In this document: positions 1 to 8,620 of the stretch, one piece after another
Position numbering within the stretch: position 1 is the first letter of the stretch
How the letters are laid out: each line of letters begins with the position of its first letter
NCBI RefSeq assembly: GCF_000429985.1
Contig: NZ_AUCX01000016.1
Location: forward strand, 1 to 64,000
From: Maridesulfovibrio bastinii DSM 16055
Lineage (GTDB): Bacteria > Desulfobacterota > Desulfovibrionia > Desulfovibrionales > Desulfovibrionaceae
Reading direction: 5' to 3'
DNA length: 64,000 bases
The notes under the pieces: model-generated
Database searches by the model: none
Told to the model about the DNA's origin: nothing
What the model saw: only the letters and a program-made list of their open reading frames with translations
Translations under genes and position numbers: made by a program

Positions 1-1
1 T

Positions 2-274
2 TACAAACGTCGAAAAGAAACCGTTGAGCGTAGTTTTGCTGATGCAAAAGAGCTTCACGGACATCGCTATGCCAGAATGCGCGGCCTCTCGAAGGCTCAA
101 GAACAAAGTCTCCTCTGCGCAGCCTGCCAAAACATGAAGAAAATAGCGCTTATCCTAAGCGCTAGACGCATATTTTCTGATATTTTTAAAACTATTGCCT
201 TCAAAGAGAGTTCCGTTCACTGTTTTGCTTCGAACTTGGGATTTGATCGACCAAATTTAAATTTTTCAAACTAA
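2..274 (+). pseudogene. IS1182-like transposase, C-terminal fragment cut by the window edge
   Basis: The frame is open from the first bases and reads the end of a DDE transposase. It shows VERSFADAKELHGHRYARMR followed by GLSKAQEQSLLCAACQNMKKIA, the conserved tail of IS1182/IS4-like DDE transposases, where the E of VERSFAD is the catalytic glutamate. The stop is at 272-274. The upstream two thirds lie outside the window, so it cannot be said whether the element is intact. The last ~40 residues are unlike the usual family end, so the tail may already run into flanking sequence. The family assignment is by motif recognition only. Confidence 0.75.
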
Positions 275-299
275 ATCGAACAGAAATAGGGCGTAATAA

Positions 300-326
300 A
301 ACCCCGCTTTTAAAAAAAACGGGGTT
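300..326. terminator. Hairpin terminator, mainly for the minus-strand gene that follows
   Basis: The arms 300-306 (aaccccg) and 320-326 (cggggtt) pair around a T/A-rich loop. On the minus strand the hairpin is followed by TTTTATTA, a reasonable rho-independent stop for the response regulator at 392-1648. It lies between two convergent genes. Confidence 0.6.
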
Positions 327-340
327 AGTCAGCAATCTGA

Positions 341-371
341 AATCCCGCTTTAAATAAAGCGGGATTTTTAT
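341..371 (+). terminator. Strong rho-independent terminator
   Basis: The arms 341-351 and 356-366 form a perfect 11-bp stem with a 4-base loop (aaat), followed by tttta on the plus strand. It is placed to stop transcription from the transposase side. With the preceding hairpin it isolates the response-regulator gene from the mobile element. Confidence 0.75.
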
Positions 372-391
372 TTACATTAAAAAATTTCATT

Positions 392-1648
392 TTAAACCAG
401 AGCAAATCCGCCACCACCGCCGACCTGAACTTTTATAATCCTGTCAGCAAGATTACTCATAGCCTCATCCAGATTCTTAAAAGTTGAGGATGTCATGACG
501 CATGAAACCGAAATATTGAAACGTGAATCTCCGACCTTTATTGCTGATTTGGCCACAGCAGCCTGAGCTGATTCAAGCTCAGCCTTCAACTTCTGACCAT
601 CATTAGCCATCACAAAAAAACCATTCCCGCTTCTGGCACTCAAAATCCATCCCAGAGAACGCTGTTCCAGCAACGCGGCTACTCTTGTCAGAGCCTGACT
701 TCCGGCATCCCAGCCATACCTTGAATTAACTTCCATAACCTCATCCAGAGCAATGTAAGCAAGGGCAGGAGCCTCTGCCGTCCCGGAACCGGATGAGTAG
801 ATCGGCCTTCCATTTTCAAGAAAATAAGGAAGGTTATAGAATCCGGTAACTGTATCCTTGCTGTAGGCATCCTTAATGCCGCGAATTCTTTCAAGCTCGT
901 TGAGATTATTAGTCACGCGCCATGAAAATTCTTCCACCTCAAAAGGTTTTTTAAGAAAATCATTTGTGCCGCGTTTTAAGAACTTGGCGGTAATAGCTCC
1001 CGAGTCATGGCCGGACACACCTAAAATAGCCAGATTATCCCTTGAATGAATTTCACGGACTTTTGTTACCAGCTCAAATCCGTCCATTCTGGGCATTTCA
1101 TAATCTGTCAACATCAAACTCAAATCAGGATGCTGATTTACAACTTCAAGAGCGGCCTGTCCGTCTTCAGCCTCAAGGACATTGAAATTCTGTCTTTCAA
1201 GAAGGCTGCGCATTACAAACCTTCCGGTGGACGAGTCATCCACAATAAGCACCTTTACGGAACTGTTATTGTGAATACGCCGGATAAGGTCCACCATTTC
1301 TTCCATATCTTCAGGAACGCCCTTCCTGAAATAGTCCAGCACATTTTTTTCAATAAATCTGTTGCGAAGCTCTGAATTGTAAGATGAGGTTAAAACGATA
1401 CATGGAATATTATTGGAAAGGACATAGTCAACAGCTTCTCCGTCAGGAGCGTCTTTAAGATTCAGGTTCATGACCGCCATGAAAATTGATTCACGCTCTG
1501 TAGCGATAATCTCTTCAACTTCTTCAAGGGAGTCTGCGGTTTGAACATAAAAAGAAGTAACACTTTCAATATGTTCTGTAATTATACGCGCCTGCAATTT
1601 ACTGCTTTCAACAACTAGGACAGTATGGGCATTGCTGGATATGGTCAT
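392..1648 (-). CDS. REC-REC-GGDEF response regulator with degenerate first receiver and degenerate GGDEF
   Basis: 418 residues with PleD-like order. REC1 is about residues 8-122, REC2 about 131-247 and a GGDEF-fold domain about 260-415. REC2 looks active, with D137/D138 and phospho-acceptor D182 in LTDYEMPRMDG, and K233/K234 near FLKKPF. In REC1 the acidic pair is replaced by ESS and the expected acceptor aspartate is N61 (MNLNLKDAPDG), so it should not be phosphorylated. In the GGDEF domain the DxxTGxxN entry motif is present (DTVTGFYN), but the signature loop reads RSGNGFF at 339-345, so diguanylate cyclase activity is unlikely. A nucleotide-binding or scaffolding output is a better guess. 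It is monocistronic between the terminators and manC. Confidence 0.85.
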   Translation of the reverse strand: MTISSNAHTVLVVESSKLQARIITEHIESVTSFYVQTADSLEEVEEIIATERESIFMAVMNLNLKDAPDGEAVDYVLSNNIPCIVLTSSYNSELRNRFIEKNVLDYFRKGVPEDMEEMVDLIRRIHNNSSVKVLIVDDSSTGRFVMRSLLERQNFNVLEAEDGQAALEVVNQHPDLSLMLTDYEMPRMDGFELVTKVREIHSRDNLAILGVSGHDSGAITAKFLKRGTNDFLKKPFEVEEFSWRVTNNLNELERIRGIKDAYSKDTVTGFYNLPYFLENGRPIYSSGSGTAEAPALAYIALDEVMEVNSRYGWDAGSQALTRVAALLEQRSLGWILSARSGNGFFVMANDGQKLKAELESAQAAVAKSAIKVGDSRFNISVSCVMTSSTFKNLDEAMSNLADRIIKVQVGGGGGFALV

Positions 1649-1814
1649 TTCAAGTCCTCCATGACTGATCTTTTCGGCCTTATCATGGTTTTATACAACG
1701 TTAAAATAAAAGTGGCAATTAGATATCAATCTTTCACAACACGTTAAGGCTTTTTCAATTATAATTATCAGCATGGAAGACGACTGAAACTCGCCTTTAT
1801 TATTAGGAATTAGA

Positions 1815-3248
1815 TCACTTAAAAGATTCACCAGACCGTCCGTAAACATCTTCAAAACGCAGGATATCATCCTCTCCGAGATAACTTCCGGTCTGCACTT
1901 CAATAAGCTCCAGATCGATTTTTCCGGGATTTGTGAGGCGGTGCTTTTCTCCTATGGGAATATAGGTGGACTGGTCTTCCTTAAGCAGCATTTCCTTATC
2001 ACCTATATTTATTTGAGCTATTCCGTTGACCACAACCCAGTGTTCCGCTCTGTGGTGGTGCTGCTGAAGGGACAAAACCCCGCCGGGACGCACCGTTATG
2101 CGCTTAACCTGAAATCTGTTGCCGAAATCAATACTCTCATAGAATCCCCACGGCCTGCTGACAATTTTATGGCTGCACACTTCATCCCGTTTCATCTCCT
2201 CCAGCCTGCTGACAAGACCGCGAACTTCCTGCACTCTATCAAGGTTGGCAACAAGGACGGCATCAGAAGTTTCAACAATTACAACTTTATCCATCCCCAC
2301 AGCACCTACAAGTCTTCCTGAAGAATGAATGTAGCTGTTGCTGACGCTTGAAGTGATCACATCACCCACTATAGCATTGCCGTTTTCATCATTTGGCAGT
2401 TGCTCTTTAAGTGAATCCCATGAGCCGATATCTGACCATCCTCCGTCAACAGGAACAACAACCAGATTCTCCGCTCTTTCCATGATGGCATAATCAATAG
2501 AAATGGAAGGTGACGAGAGGAAAGATTTTTCATCAAGCCTTACAAAATCAAGATCTGACAAAGCCTTTTGTACCGAGGATTGGCAGCAGGCGTAGATTTC
2601 AGGTTCATACTCTTCAAGAGCTTTCAGAAATACTGAGGGGGTAAAAAGAAAAAATCCGCCATTCCAGAGATAATCTCCTGATTCCAGATATTTTTCGGCT
2701 GATTCAAGATCAGGTTTTTCCACAAATTTTGAGACCCGGCAGCCCGGTCCCTCAGCGGCACGCTCACCGAACCTGATATATCCGTAGCCGGTTTCAGGGG
2801 ATTGCGGTTTGATACCGAATGTCACAAGATTCCAGTTCCGGGCGTAGGTTTCAGCCTGAGATACGGCTTCTCTGAAAACAGCATCATCGGTGAAGTTATG
2901 ATCAGCAGGCATCACCAGCATCAAAGGTTCGGTTTCATCACCACGCTCAGTCAGATAAAAAGCGGCAACAGCCACAGCCGCGGCAGAATTGCGTCCCTCA
3001 GGTTCAAGAAAAATTGCTTCCGGCTCAACATCGATACGCCGTAATTGCTCAGCCACCATGAACCTGTAACTTTCATTGCAGACAATAAGGGGCTTAGCGG
3101 AACCTTCAAGAGGCAGGCTGCGCCTTACCGTATTCTGTAGGAGTGAGCCTCCGCCGACAAGATCAAGAAGCTGCTTGGGATATTTTTTCCTTGATAAAGG
3201 CCAGAGCCTCGTTCCGCTTCCACCTGAGAGAATAATCGGGACTATCAC
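1815..3248 (-). CDS. manC: Bifunctional mannose-1-phosphate guanylyltransferase / mannose-6-phosphate isomerase
   Basis: 477 residues, the usual length for the type II bifunctional enzyme. The N-terminal nucleotidyltransferase has SGGSGTRLWPLSRKKYPKQ (residues 8-26) and FVEKPD. The C-terminal cupin isomerase domain (about 350-470) has the signature RPGGVLSLQQHHHRAEHW and a QTGSYLGEDDI-like end. It converts fructose-6-phosphate to mannose-6-phosphate and mannose-1-phosphate plus GTP to GDP-mannose, the precursor for mannose, rhamnose or fucose in surface glycans. The start is GTG at 3248, preceded by AAAGGAG with 5-base spacing. It stands alone but suits the glycan genes downstream in the window. 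Confidence 0.93.
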   Translation of the reverse strand: MIVPIILSGGSGTRLWPLSRKKYPKQLLDLVGGGSLLQNTVRRSLPLEGSAKPLIVCNESYRFMVAEQLRRIDVEPEAIFLEPEGRNSAAAVAVAAFYLTERGDETEPLMLVMPADHNFTDDAVFREAVSQAETYARNWNLVTFGIKPQSPETGYGYIRFGERAAEGPGCRVSKFVEKPDLESAEKYLESGDYLWNGGFFLFTPSVFLKALEEYEPEIYACCQSSVQKALSDLDFVRLDEKSFLSSPSISIDYAIMERAENLVVVPVDGGWSDIGSWDSLKEQLPNDENGNAIVGDVITSSVSNSYIHSSGRLVGAVGMDKVVIVETSDAVLVANLDRVQEVRGLVSRLEEMKRDEVCSHKIVSRPWGFYESIDFGNRFQVKRITVRPGGVLSLQQHHHRAEHWVVVNGIAQINIGDKEMLLKEDQSTYIPIGEKHRLTNPGKIDLELIEVQTGSYLGEDDILRFEDVYGRSGESFK

Positions 3249-3942
3249 CGCATCTCCTTTCCTAAAAATAAACTTCTATATTATTAAGCTCTATTCCAAT
3301 ATTCAGTCTTAAATTCATGATATCATTACTTCAAGCTGAAAAGATTTGGAAGAGTTCAATTAATCAACCCTGTATATGCTCTTTGCAAATTACATTTCCA
3401 TTGAACCTGAATAAACAGTATAAAATAACAATCGATTTTTATTTCCCAAATTGCTGCGAACCTGTTAACAGGAAAAAAGACCGGTCAGGTTGCCCGACAG
3501 CATGTCTGTGAAAATTAGATCATACTTTCAAGAATGCCTACAAAAATGTATCAATCCTTGACTCGGGCACTCAGGCCCGTATATGGGTTAAACCTTTGCA
3601 GCATGACCATGTTCTGAAGAAACTTCACTATAAGTACAGTTTTAACATTTGATATTAATAAAAAACAGTTAATACCCAAATGTTACTGTAAAAATCGATT
3701 TTGAAGAATTAGAAATACAGACAATACTATTACCAGTATTCAAATATTCAATAATTGCAAACTACAAGACACTATTATTTTATTTACACCGAGAATATAA
3801 ATGATCTTGAATGATGCAGATTATTTATTATTTTTAATTACAATTTCTAATAATTTCCTTAAAATTGATTAAACTATCCAATCTGTCTCTTCATTGATCA
3901 AACTTATGTCCTAATAATGAGAAAAAATGCACAATTATATAT

Positions 3943-3981
3943 ATGCATCTTTACTTTTAAACAGACAATAATGCATCTTTA
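3943..3981. repeat. Direct repeat ATGCATCTTTA, two copies 28 bases apart
   Basis: The 11-mer ATGCATCTTTA occurs at 3943-3953 and 3971-3981, each containing the palindrome ATGCAT. They lie about 40-75 bases upstream of the candidate -35 of the MucR-like gene. A role as operator is inference only. Confidence 0.45.
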
Positions 3982-4016
3982 ATATAAAATTTGCATAATA
4001 TACACTGTAACTAAGT

Positions 4017-4045
4017 TTGACAGCCATATAAAAGTATTCTATCGG
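4017..4045 (+). promoter_or_regulatory. Candidate sigma-70 promoter for the MucR-like gene
   Basis: TTGACA at 4017-4022 is a perfect -35. With 17-base spacing the -10 would be TATCGG at 4040-4045, which is weak. It would give a leader of about 50 bases before the GTG start at 4103. Confidence 0.35.
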
Positions 4046-4102
4046 ACCTCTATAACAATCGACGATTCATTTTGAAATAATATGTATTGAAGGAGATATC
4101 AC

Positions 4103-4489
4103 GTGGAAGATTACATTAAAGAAGCTCTGGAAATCGTTAAGGCCCAGGCAAGTGTCAGGACTATGACTGAAGAGGAAATGACCTCTATGGTTCGTAAACT
4201 GTCTTCCGGTATTCAGGCAATTGCAGACAATCAGAATATGCCCAGTGAGACAGAACCTGCATGCGATCCTAAAAAATCCATCAAAGAAAAAAGCATTGTC
4301 TGCTGTGAATGCGGTAAATCTTTTAAGATTATCACTAAAAAGCACCTTGCTTCTCACGGTCTCACTGCAGATGAATACAGGGAGAAATTCGGCCTCAAAA
4401 AGAAAACTCCCCTGGTCTGCAAATCACTGCAGCGTGAACGCCGCAAAAAAATGAAAGAAATGAAACTCTGGACTAAAAGAGGCAAATAG
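4103..4489 (+). CDS. Ros/MucR family zinc-finger transcriptional regulator
   Basis: 128 residues. The C-terminal half carries the Ros-type zinc finger CCECGKSFKIITKKHLASHG (about 67-86): two cysteines in CxxCGKxFK and histidines in KHLxxHG, followed by LTADEYREKFGL. The basic tail RRKKMKEMKLWTKRGK fits DNA contact. The N-terminal helical part (1-50) should give dimers or oligomers. The start is GTG at 4103, set by AGGAG at 4091-4095. Family members bind AT-rich DNA and often control surface polysaccharide and motility genes, both present here, and this gene follows a very AT-rich region. A strong terminator ends the unit. Confidence 0.9.
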   Translation: MEDYIKEALEIVKAQASVRTMTEEEMTSMVRKLSSGIQAIADNQNMPSETEPACDPKKSIKEKSIVCCECGKSFKIITKKHLASHGLTADEYREKFGLKKKTPLVCKSLQRERRKKMKEMKLWTKRGK

Positions 4490-4530
4490 TCTGAATAGTT
4501 TTAACTATTACAGTTTCTAAAATCATCAGA

Positions 4531-4577
4531 ACAGGGTCCAACAAATGCCTAGGCAGATGTTGGACCCTGTTTTTTTA
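4531..4577 (+). terminator. Rho-independent terminator after the MucR-like gene
   Basis: The arms 4531-4543 (acagggtccaaca) and 4558-4570 form a perfect 13-bp stem, followed by seven T. Confidence 0.9.
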
Positions 4578-4698
4578 TATCTAAATCAGGGTCACTTTTC
4601 CAAAAAATTATATTTCAAGCAGGTTTTATGTTCAGACGAAGCGTGATAAAATACTCCCATCTTCACATCATCATGTCCGTTTGAGTGCAGGGTTTATT

Positions 4699-5541
4699 AT
4701 GAACAGAAGAAATTTCATAAAAATTATAAGTGCGGCAGCCGCATCCCTCGCATCCCTGTCGATGCCGGAGAATGTCCTCGCCGGCACGGAAATGCCTCTC
4801 GGCGGCTCGGAGATAAAGGACTATCTGCACCGGATGAAGGATTTCGACTCCCCTCATAAAGGCGACATTATCCTCTCGCCCAAAAAACAGGCTCTTCTTA
4901 AAAGTTCACTGGCAAGACTCAAAAGAGTCCAGCATACAATCGGATTTGGTAATTTTTATCTTATAGGTTTTGATTCCGCGATAATTTATGCCGGACGCTA
5001 CTCTTCAATAGGCAGTTTTACAAAGCAGGAAAAAAATTTCCTTGATGAAATCTTCCATACCAAAGCTTCTGAGTACGGTTTTATGGGAGACAAACCGCTA
5101 AGCTCACTGACCGGCGAAATTAGAAAGAAAAAGGTCATCAAAATCAGAGGTACAGGTAACTATCTTTACAGGGGCAGGCCGGAAGAAACATTCAGACATA
5201 TAAAAAAGCAGCTTGGCAGTACCGTGATGCTGACATCCGGAGTAAGAGGAATTATGAAACAATTTCTTCTTTTTCTGGATAAAGCCCATAAAAACGGGGG
5301 AAACCTGTCTCTGGCCTCCCGCTCTCTGGCTCCTCCGGGATATTCCTTTCACGGTGTCGGAGACTTTGATGTCGGGCAGAGCAATCTTGGTGCAGCCAAT
5401 TTCAGTATAAAATTCACCGAAACTGAAACATGCCGTAAACTCCAGCAACTCGGCTATTTAAAACTGCGCTATCCACAAGACAATATGCTGGGGGTCCGGT
5501 ATGAACCGTGGCATATAAAAGTAAAAGATGCTAAAGTATAA
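4699..5541 (+). CDS. Tat-exported VanY/M15-like peptidoglycan peptidase
   Basis: 280 residues from ATG 4699; an in-frame TTG at 4681 is upstream but would bury the signal peptide. The N-terminus MNRRNFIKIISAAAASLASL is a twin-arginine signal with a cut near residue 29. The C-terminal part resembles M15 D-alanyl-D-alanine carboxypeptidases: a TSGVRG segment near 180, the metal motif SFHGVGDFD (H218, D224) and YEPWHIKV (E269, H272). The H-to-D distance is six residues, one less than the usual SxHxxGxAxD spacing. It probably trims peptidoglycan stem peptides in the periplasm. It is monocistronic after the MucR-like gene. Confidence 0.75.
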   Translation: MNRRNFIKIISAAAASLASLSMPENVLAGTEMPLGGSEIKDYLHRMKDFDSPHKGDIILSPKKQALLKSSLARLKRVQHTIGFGNFYLIGFDSAIIYAGRYSSIGSFTKQEKNFLDEIFHTKASEYGFMGDKPLSSLTGEIRKKKVIKIRGTGNYLYRGRPEETFRHIKKQLGSTVMLTSGVRGIMKQFLLFLDKAHKNGGNLSLASRSLAPPGYSFHGVGDFDVGQSNLGAANFSIKFTETETCRKLQQLGYLKLRYPQDNMLGVRYEPWHIKVKDAKV

Positions 5542-5684
5542 AGTCTGTCAGCTCACGGTCCGATATGCTTTATAGAGCACATTTACATTGATGTTCAAAA
5601 CAGATAGACAAATAAATAGTAACTCAATTAATAAAAGGCCCTGAAAAGCCTTAAACCTTTGCCAAACGTATAGGCCCTGAATAA

Positions 5685-6665
5685 ATGAGCAAGATTCTAC
5701 AGCAGGACGAAGTCGATGCGCTGTTGAGAGGACTCTCAGGCGGAGAAGTCGAAGCGGAACAGGACATACCGGAAGATGATTCCGGGATTGTCGCTTTTGA
5801 CCTCGCCAACCAGGACCGCATCATCCGCGGTCGTATGCCTGTCCTCGAAATTGTTAACGACCGTTTCGCGCGACTTGCCACCAATAATCTTGCCAACACC
5901 ATGCGCAAAAGGGTTGATATCAACCCTATCTCCATTGACATGTCAAAATTCGGGGATTTCATGCGCTCCCTTCCGGTTCCGACTTCACTCTCAATTTTTA
6001 AAATGGAACCCCTGCGCGGAAACGCTATTCTGGTTGTCGATTCAAGACTCGTCTTTGCACTGGTTGAAAGCTTTTTCGGCGGTTCCGGTTCACAGCCAAA
6101 AGTTGAAGGCCGGGACTTCACCGCAATTGAACAGGCTATTGTCGACAGAGTCGTAAAAATAGCCCTTTCAAACCTTGAAGATTCATGGCGTCCTGTGCAT
6201 GAAGTACACCTTGAACTTGTCCGCTCAGAAGTAAACCCTCAGTTTGCGGCAATTGTTCCACCCTCTGATGTTGTCATTGTCATAACTTTTGAAGTGGAGC
6301 TTGAAAACGCCATTGGTTCGCTTATTGTCTGCCTGCCGTATTCAACGCTGGAACCTATCCGCTCAAAATTGCACGCTTCATTCCAGTCAGAAAGACTTGA
6401 AGTCGACCATGTGTGGGTCAGCAGATTCAAGGAGAGACTGCTGGAAACACCGGTTGAACTGGTAGTCCGTCTTGGGAAGACAAAAATCACAGGACGGCAG
6501 TTGCTTAACCTTGAAGTAGGCGATCTGCTGCTGCTTGATACTGACGAGGAAGATCTGATCGAATGCGAAGTTGAGGGCGTTCTGAAATATATGGGCGTTC
6601 CCGGACGGGTCAAGGCGAACAAATCTTTTCAGGTTGTCAAAACCATCGAGCCGAAACTTACATAA
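5685..6665 (+). CDS. fliM: Flagellar motor switch protein FliM
   Basis: 326 residues, normal for FliM. The N-terminal peptide MSKILQQDEVDALLRGL is the CheY-P docking motif. The CheC-like middle domain runs about 45-235 and the SpoA/FliN-like C-terminus about 245-325 (ETPVELVVRLGKTKITGRQLLNL). FliM forms the C ring of the flagellar switch with FliG and FliN and reverses rotation on binding phospho-CheY. No other flagellar gene is adjacent. The ribosome site before ATG 5685 is weak. Confidence 0.97.
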   Translation: MSKILQQDEVDALLRGLSGGEVEAEQDIPEDDSGIVAFDLANQDRIIRGRMPVLEIVNDRFARLATNNLANTMRKRVDINPISIDMSKFGDFMRSLPVPTSLSIFKMEPLRGNAILVVDSRLVFALVESFFGGSGSQPKVEGRDFTAIEQAIVDRVVKIALSNLEDSWRPVHEVHLELVRSEVNPQFAAIVPPSDVVIVITFEVELENAIGSLIVCLPYSTLEPIRSKLHASFQSERLEVDHVWVSRFKERLLETPVELVVRLGKTKITGRQLLNLEVGDLLLLDTDEEDLIECEVEGVLKYMGVPGRVKANKSFQVVKTIEPKLT

Positions 6666-6783
6666 GGCATTCGTCCTGCTGACAATTTTTTCTTTCTTCG
6701 CACCATACAGTAACTCTGTTTCCCGAAATATGGATTAGCTGCATTTTTATACCGGATTCTTTTCATCACAAGCTGTCAACCAA

Positions 6784-7923
6784 ATGAAAATAGTACATTT
6801 CTCAACTACACCGCTGGCAGGAATGCCCCTCAGGCTTGTTCAGGCATTGCAAAAATACACTGAGCATGAAGTCCATCTCATTGATCTTAAAGACGACTAT
6901 AACAGAGGCAATTACTACTTCGGTTACGACATATCCTTCAACAAGCAGCAAGATGAAGCCATTGAACTGGCCTATTCAGCAGATATAATCCACCTGCACA
7001 ACTACCTTGATTTTGATTCAAAATTTTTTGCCCCTATCAATTTTCGCGAGCTGCATAAAAAAGGTACTTTTTTTGTCAGACAGTTCCACTCGACTCCGGC
7101 ACTGATTGCCAAGCAGCTTAAAATCAGCGTGAAAGAGCTGCTTGCTCAGAACATTCCTTCGCTCGTAATAGCCCAATATCCTGAAAGATATTTTCCACAG
7201 GCGATGGTTGTTCCCAACTTTGTACCTCAGGATGAGGAGCTTTACCTTCCCGTAGAAGAAAATGAACTGAAGTGGGACATATTTTACAGCTCCACCCAGA
7301 ATTGCGGAGCATTTGATGCCCGCTGGGATACCAAGGGAATGCCTGAGACCAAGGCCATGCTGGAACGGCTGGAACAGAAGACAGCATGCAGAATTAAGAC
7401 AGCTTCTTTTTCTCCATTTACAGAAGTAATGACATACAAGAGACAGAGTGCCATTGTACTTGATGACATGGCTACCGGAAGCTACCACCTGACAGGGCTT
7501 GAAGGTCTGGCAATGGCCAAGCCGGTACTCTCCTATATGGATTCACGCGCTAAAATGCTTATGCGCTACTTTTCCGGATCAGATCATGAACCGCACATCA
7601 ATACCCGTTTTGAAGAAGCTGAAGCGGTGCTGGCTTATCTTATGAACCACAAGGAATTAATGCGGGATATTGGAGAGCACAGCCGAAATTGGCTGAAAAA
7701 ATACTGGTCCGACAAAAAAATGGTTGGATTTTATGAGGATGTTTATCAAAAGCTGGTCCACGACCCGAGTCTTATCAGACGCCAGCCGGATCTGGATACA
7801 GCCAGCCCGGTCCAGAATTTTATGAATAAAACCTTACACGATCTCAGGCAGATTACGCGGGCGGAAAATTATGGTTCAGCCAGCGATAAACTACGCACGG
7901 ATATCAGCTCCCTTGAACCATAA
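6784..7923 (+). CDS. GT-B fold glycosyltransferase (family 4-like)
   Basis: 379 residues. The start MKIVHFSTTPLAGMPLRLVQ and the later IIHLHNYLDF are typical of the N-terminal Rossmann fold of GT-B enzymes. The C-terminal fold has GLEGLAMAKPVLSYMDS, matching the E-x7-E/GLA-K-P region that binds the nucleotide sugar, although the first part of that motif is altered. Substrate unknown. It is probably cytoplasmic and acts on lipopolysaccharide or another surface glycan. It stands alone after fliM and converges with the RhtB gene. Confidence 0.7.
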   Translation: MKIVHFSTTPLAGMPLRLVQALQKYTEHEVHLIDLKDDYNRGNYYFGYDISFNKQQDEAIELAYSADIIHLHNYLDFDSKFFAPINFRELHKKGTFFVRQFHSTPALIAKQLKISVKELLAQNIPSLVIAQYPERYFPQAMVVPNFVPQDEELYLPVEENELKWDIFYSSTQNCGAFDARWDTKGMPETKAMLERLEQKTACRIKTASFSPFTEVMTYKRQSAIVLDDMATGSYHLTGLEGLAMAKPVLSYMDSRAKMLMRYFSGSDHEPHINTRFEEAEAVLAYLMNHKELMRDIGEHSRNWLKKYWSDKKMVGFYEDVYQKLVHDPSLIRRQPDLDTASPVQNFMNKTLHDLRQITRAENYGSASDKLRTDISSLEP

Positions 7924-7959
7924 TTTTTCAATCCAAGTCTGGCCGGACTGATTTAATCT

Positions 7960-8577
7960 TTACTCCTGCTCAATCATGGCAAGCTTGATTCCAAATGAAG
8001 CAAATGCCACGGCAAAAGACCTTTGAACCCAGCGTATAACATTGGGAGATTTTACAACCCTGTCACGAACGGCAGTAGCAAAAAGCCCGTAACCCACAAA
8101 AACAACAAAAGTCATCAGCATAAAAACAGCACTTAATACAAGCATATCAAATGTCGGCGCAACAGCATTATGTGGGACGAAAAGAGGCAGAAAAGCCAGA
8201 AAAAATATAGACAGCTTGGGGTTTAATATATTTATCAGAAAACCGCGTCTGGCAATCTGAAAAAGTTTTTTACTTTCATCCTGATTTTTGAACGAAAGCC
8301 CTTCCTTATCACGCCATGTGGCCCATGCCATATACAGCAGATATAACGCTCCGGCATATTTAACCATCTGAAAAAGTACCGCGCTGGTATGCAAAATAGC
8401 TGCAAGCCCCAGAACAGAAGCACATAAGTGAGGAATTATTCCGGCAGTACAACCTGCTGCGGCAGCAATGCTTGCTTTCCTTCCCTGAAACAATCCGCTG
8501 GAGACAGTGTAAATAACTCCTGTTCCCGGCATAAGGACAACCAGTAAGGATGTTATTAAAAACTGAAAGCTGATCAT
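7960..8577 (-). CDS. LysE/RhtB family amino-acid exporter
   Basis: 205 residues from ATG 8577, chosen because AAGAGG lies five bases upstream; a GTG two codons earlier is possible. The protein is very hydrophobic with about six membrane segments. It has the family hallmarks LMPGTGVIYTVSSGLFQGRKASIAAAAG near the N-terminus and KYAGALYLLYMAW in the middle. The family exports threonine, homoserine, leucine or related amino acids by proton exchange. The substrate cannot be read from sequence. Confidence 0.88.
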   Translation of the reverse strand: MISFQFLITSLLVVLMPGTGVIYTVSSGLFQGRKASIAAAAGCTAGIIPHLCASVLGLAAILHTSAVLFQMVKYAGALYLLYMAWATWRDKEGLSFKNQDESKKLFQIARRGFLINILNPKLSIFFLAFLPLFVPHNAVAPTFDMLVLSAVFMLMTFVVFVGYGLFATAVRDRVVKSPNVIRWVQRSFAVAFASFGIKLAMIEQE

Positions 8578-8620
8578 ATCCACCTCTTATTTAGATGCTC
8601 AATCCTTTTATATAAAAAAA

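Larger units (their letters stand above)
3249..4102. other. Long AT-rich intergenic region upstream of the MucR-like gene
   Basis: About 850 bases with no convincing gene; the short open frames here have no recognisable product or ribosome site. The stretch 3640-4080 is strikingly AT-rich, with long A and T runs. It separates divergent manC and the MucR-like gene, so both promoters must lie in it. Such DNA is the preferred target of Ros/MucR proteins in other proteobacteria, which makes autoregulation plausible. Confidence 0.6.

Noticed and set aside
3317-3511. Short plus-strand frame in the manC-mucR gap
   Set aside because: No ribosome site, no recognisable motif, AT-rich intergenic composition.
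3558-3585. TTGACT-N16-TATATG promoter-like match
   Set aside because: Far from any gene start and such matches are expected by chance in AT-rich DNA.
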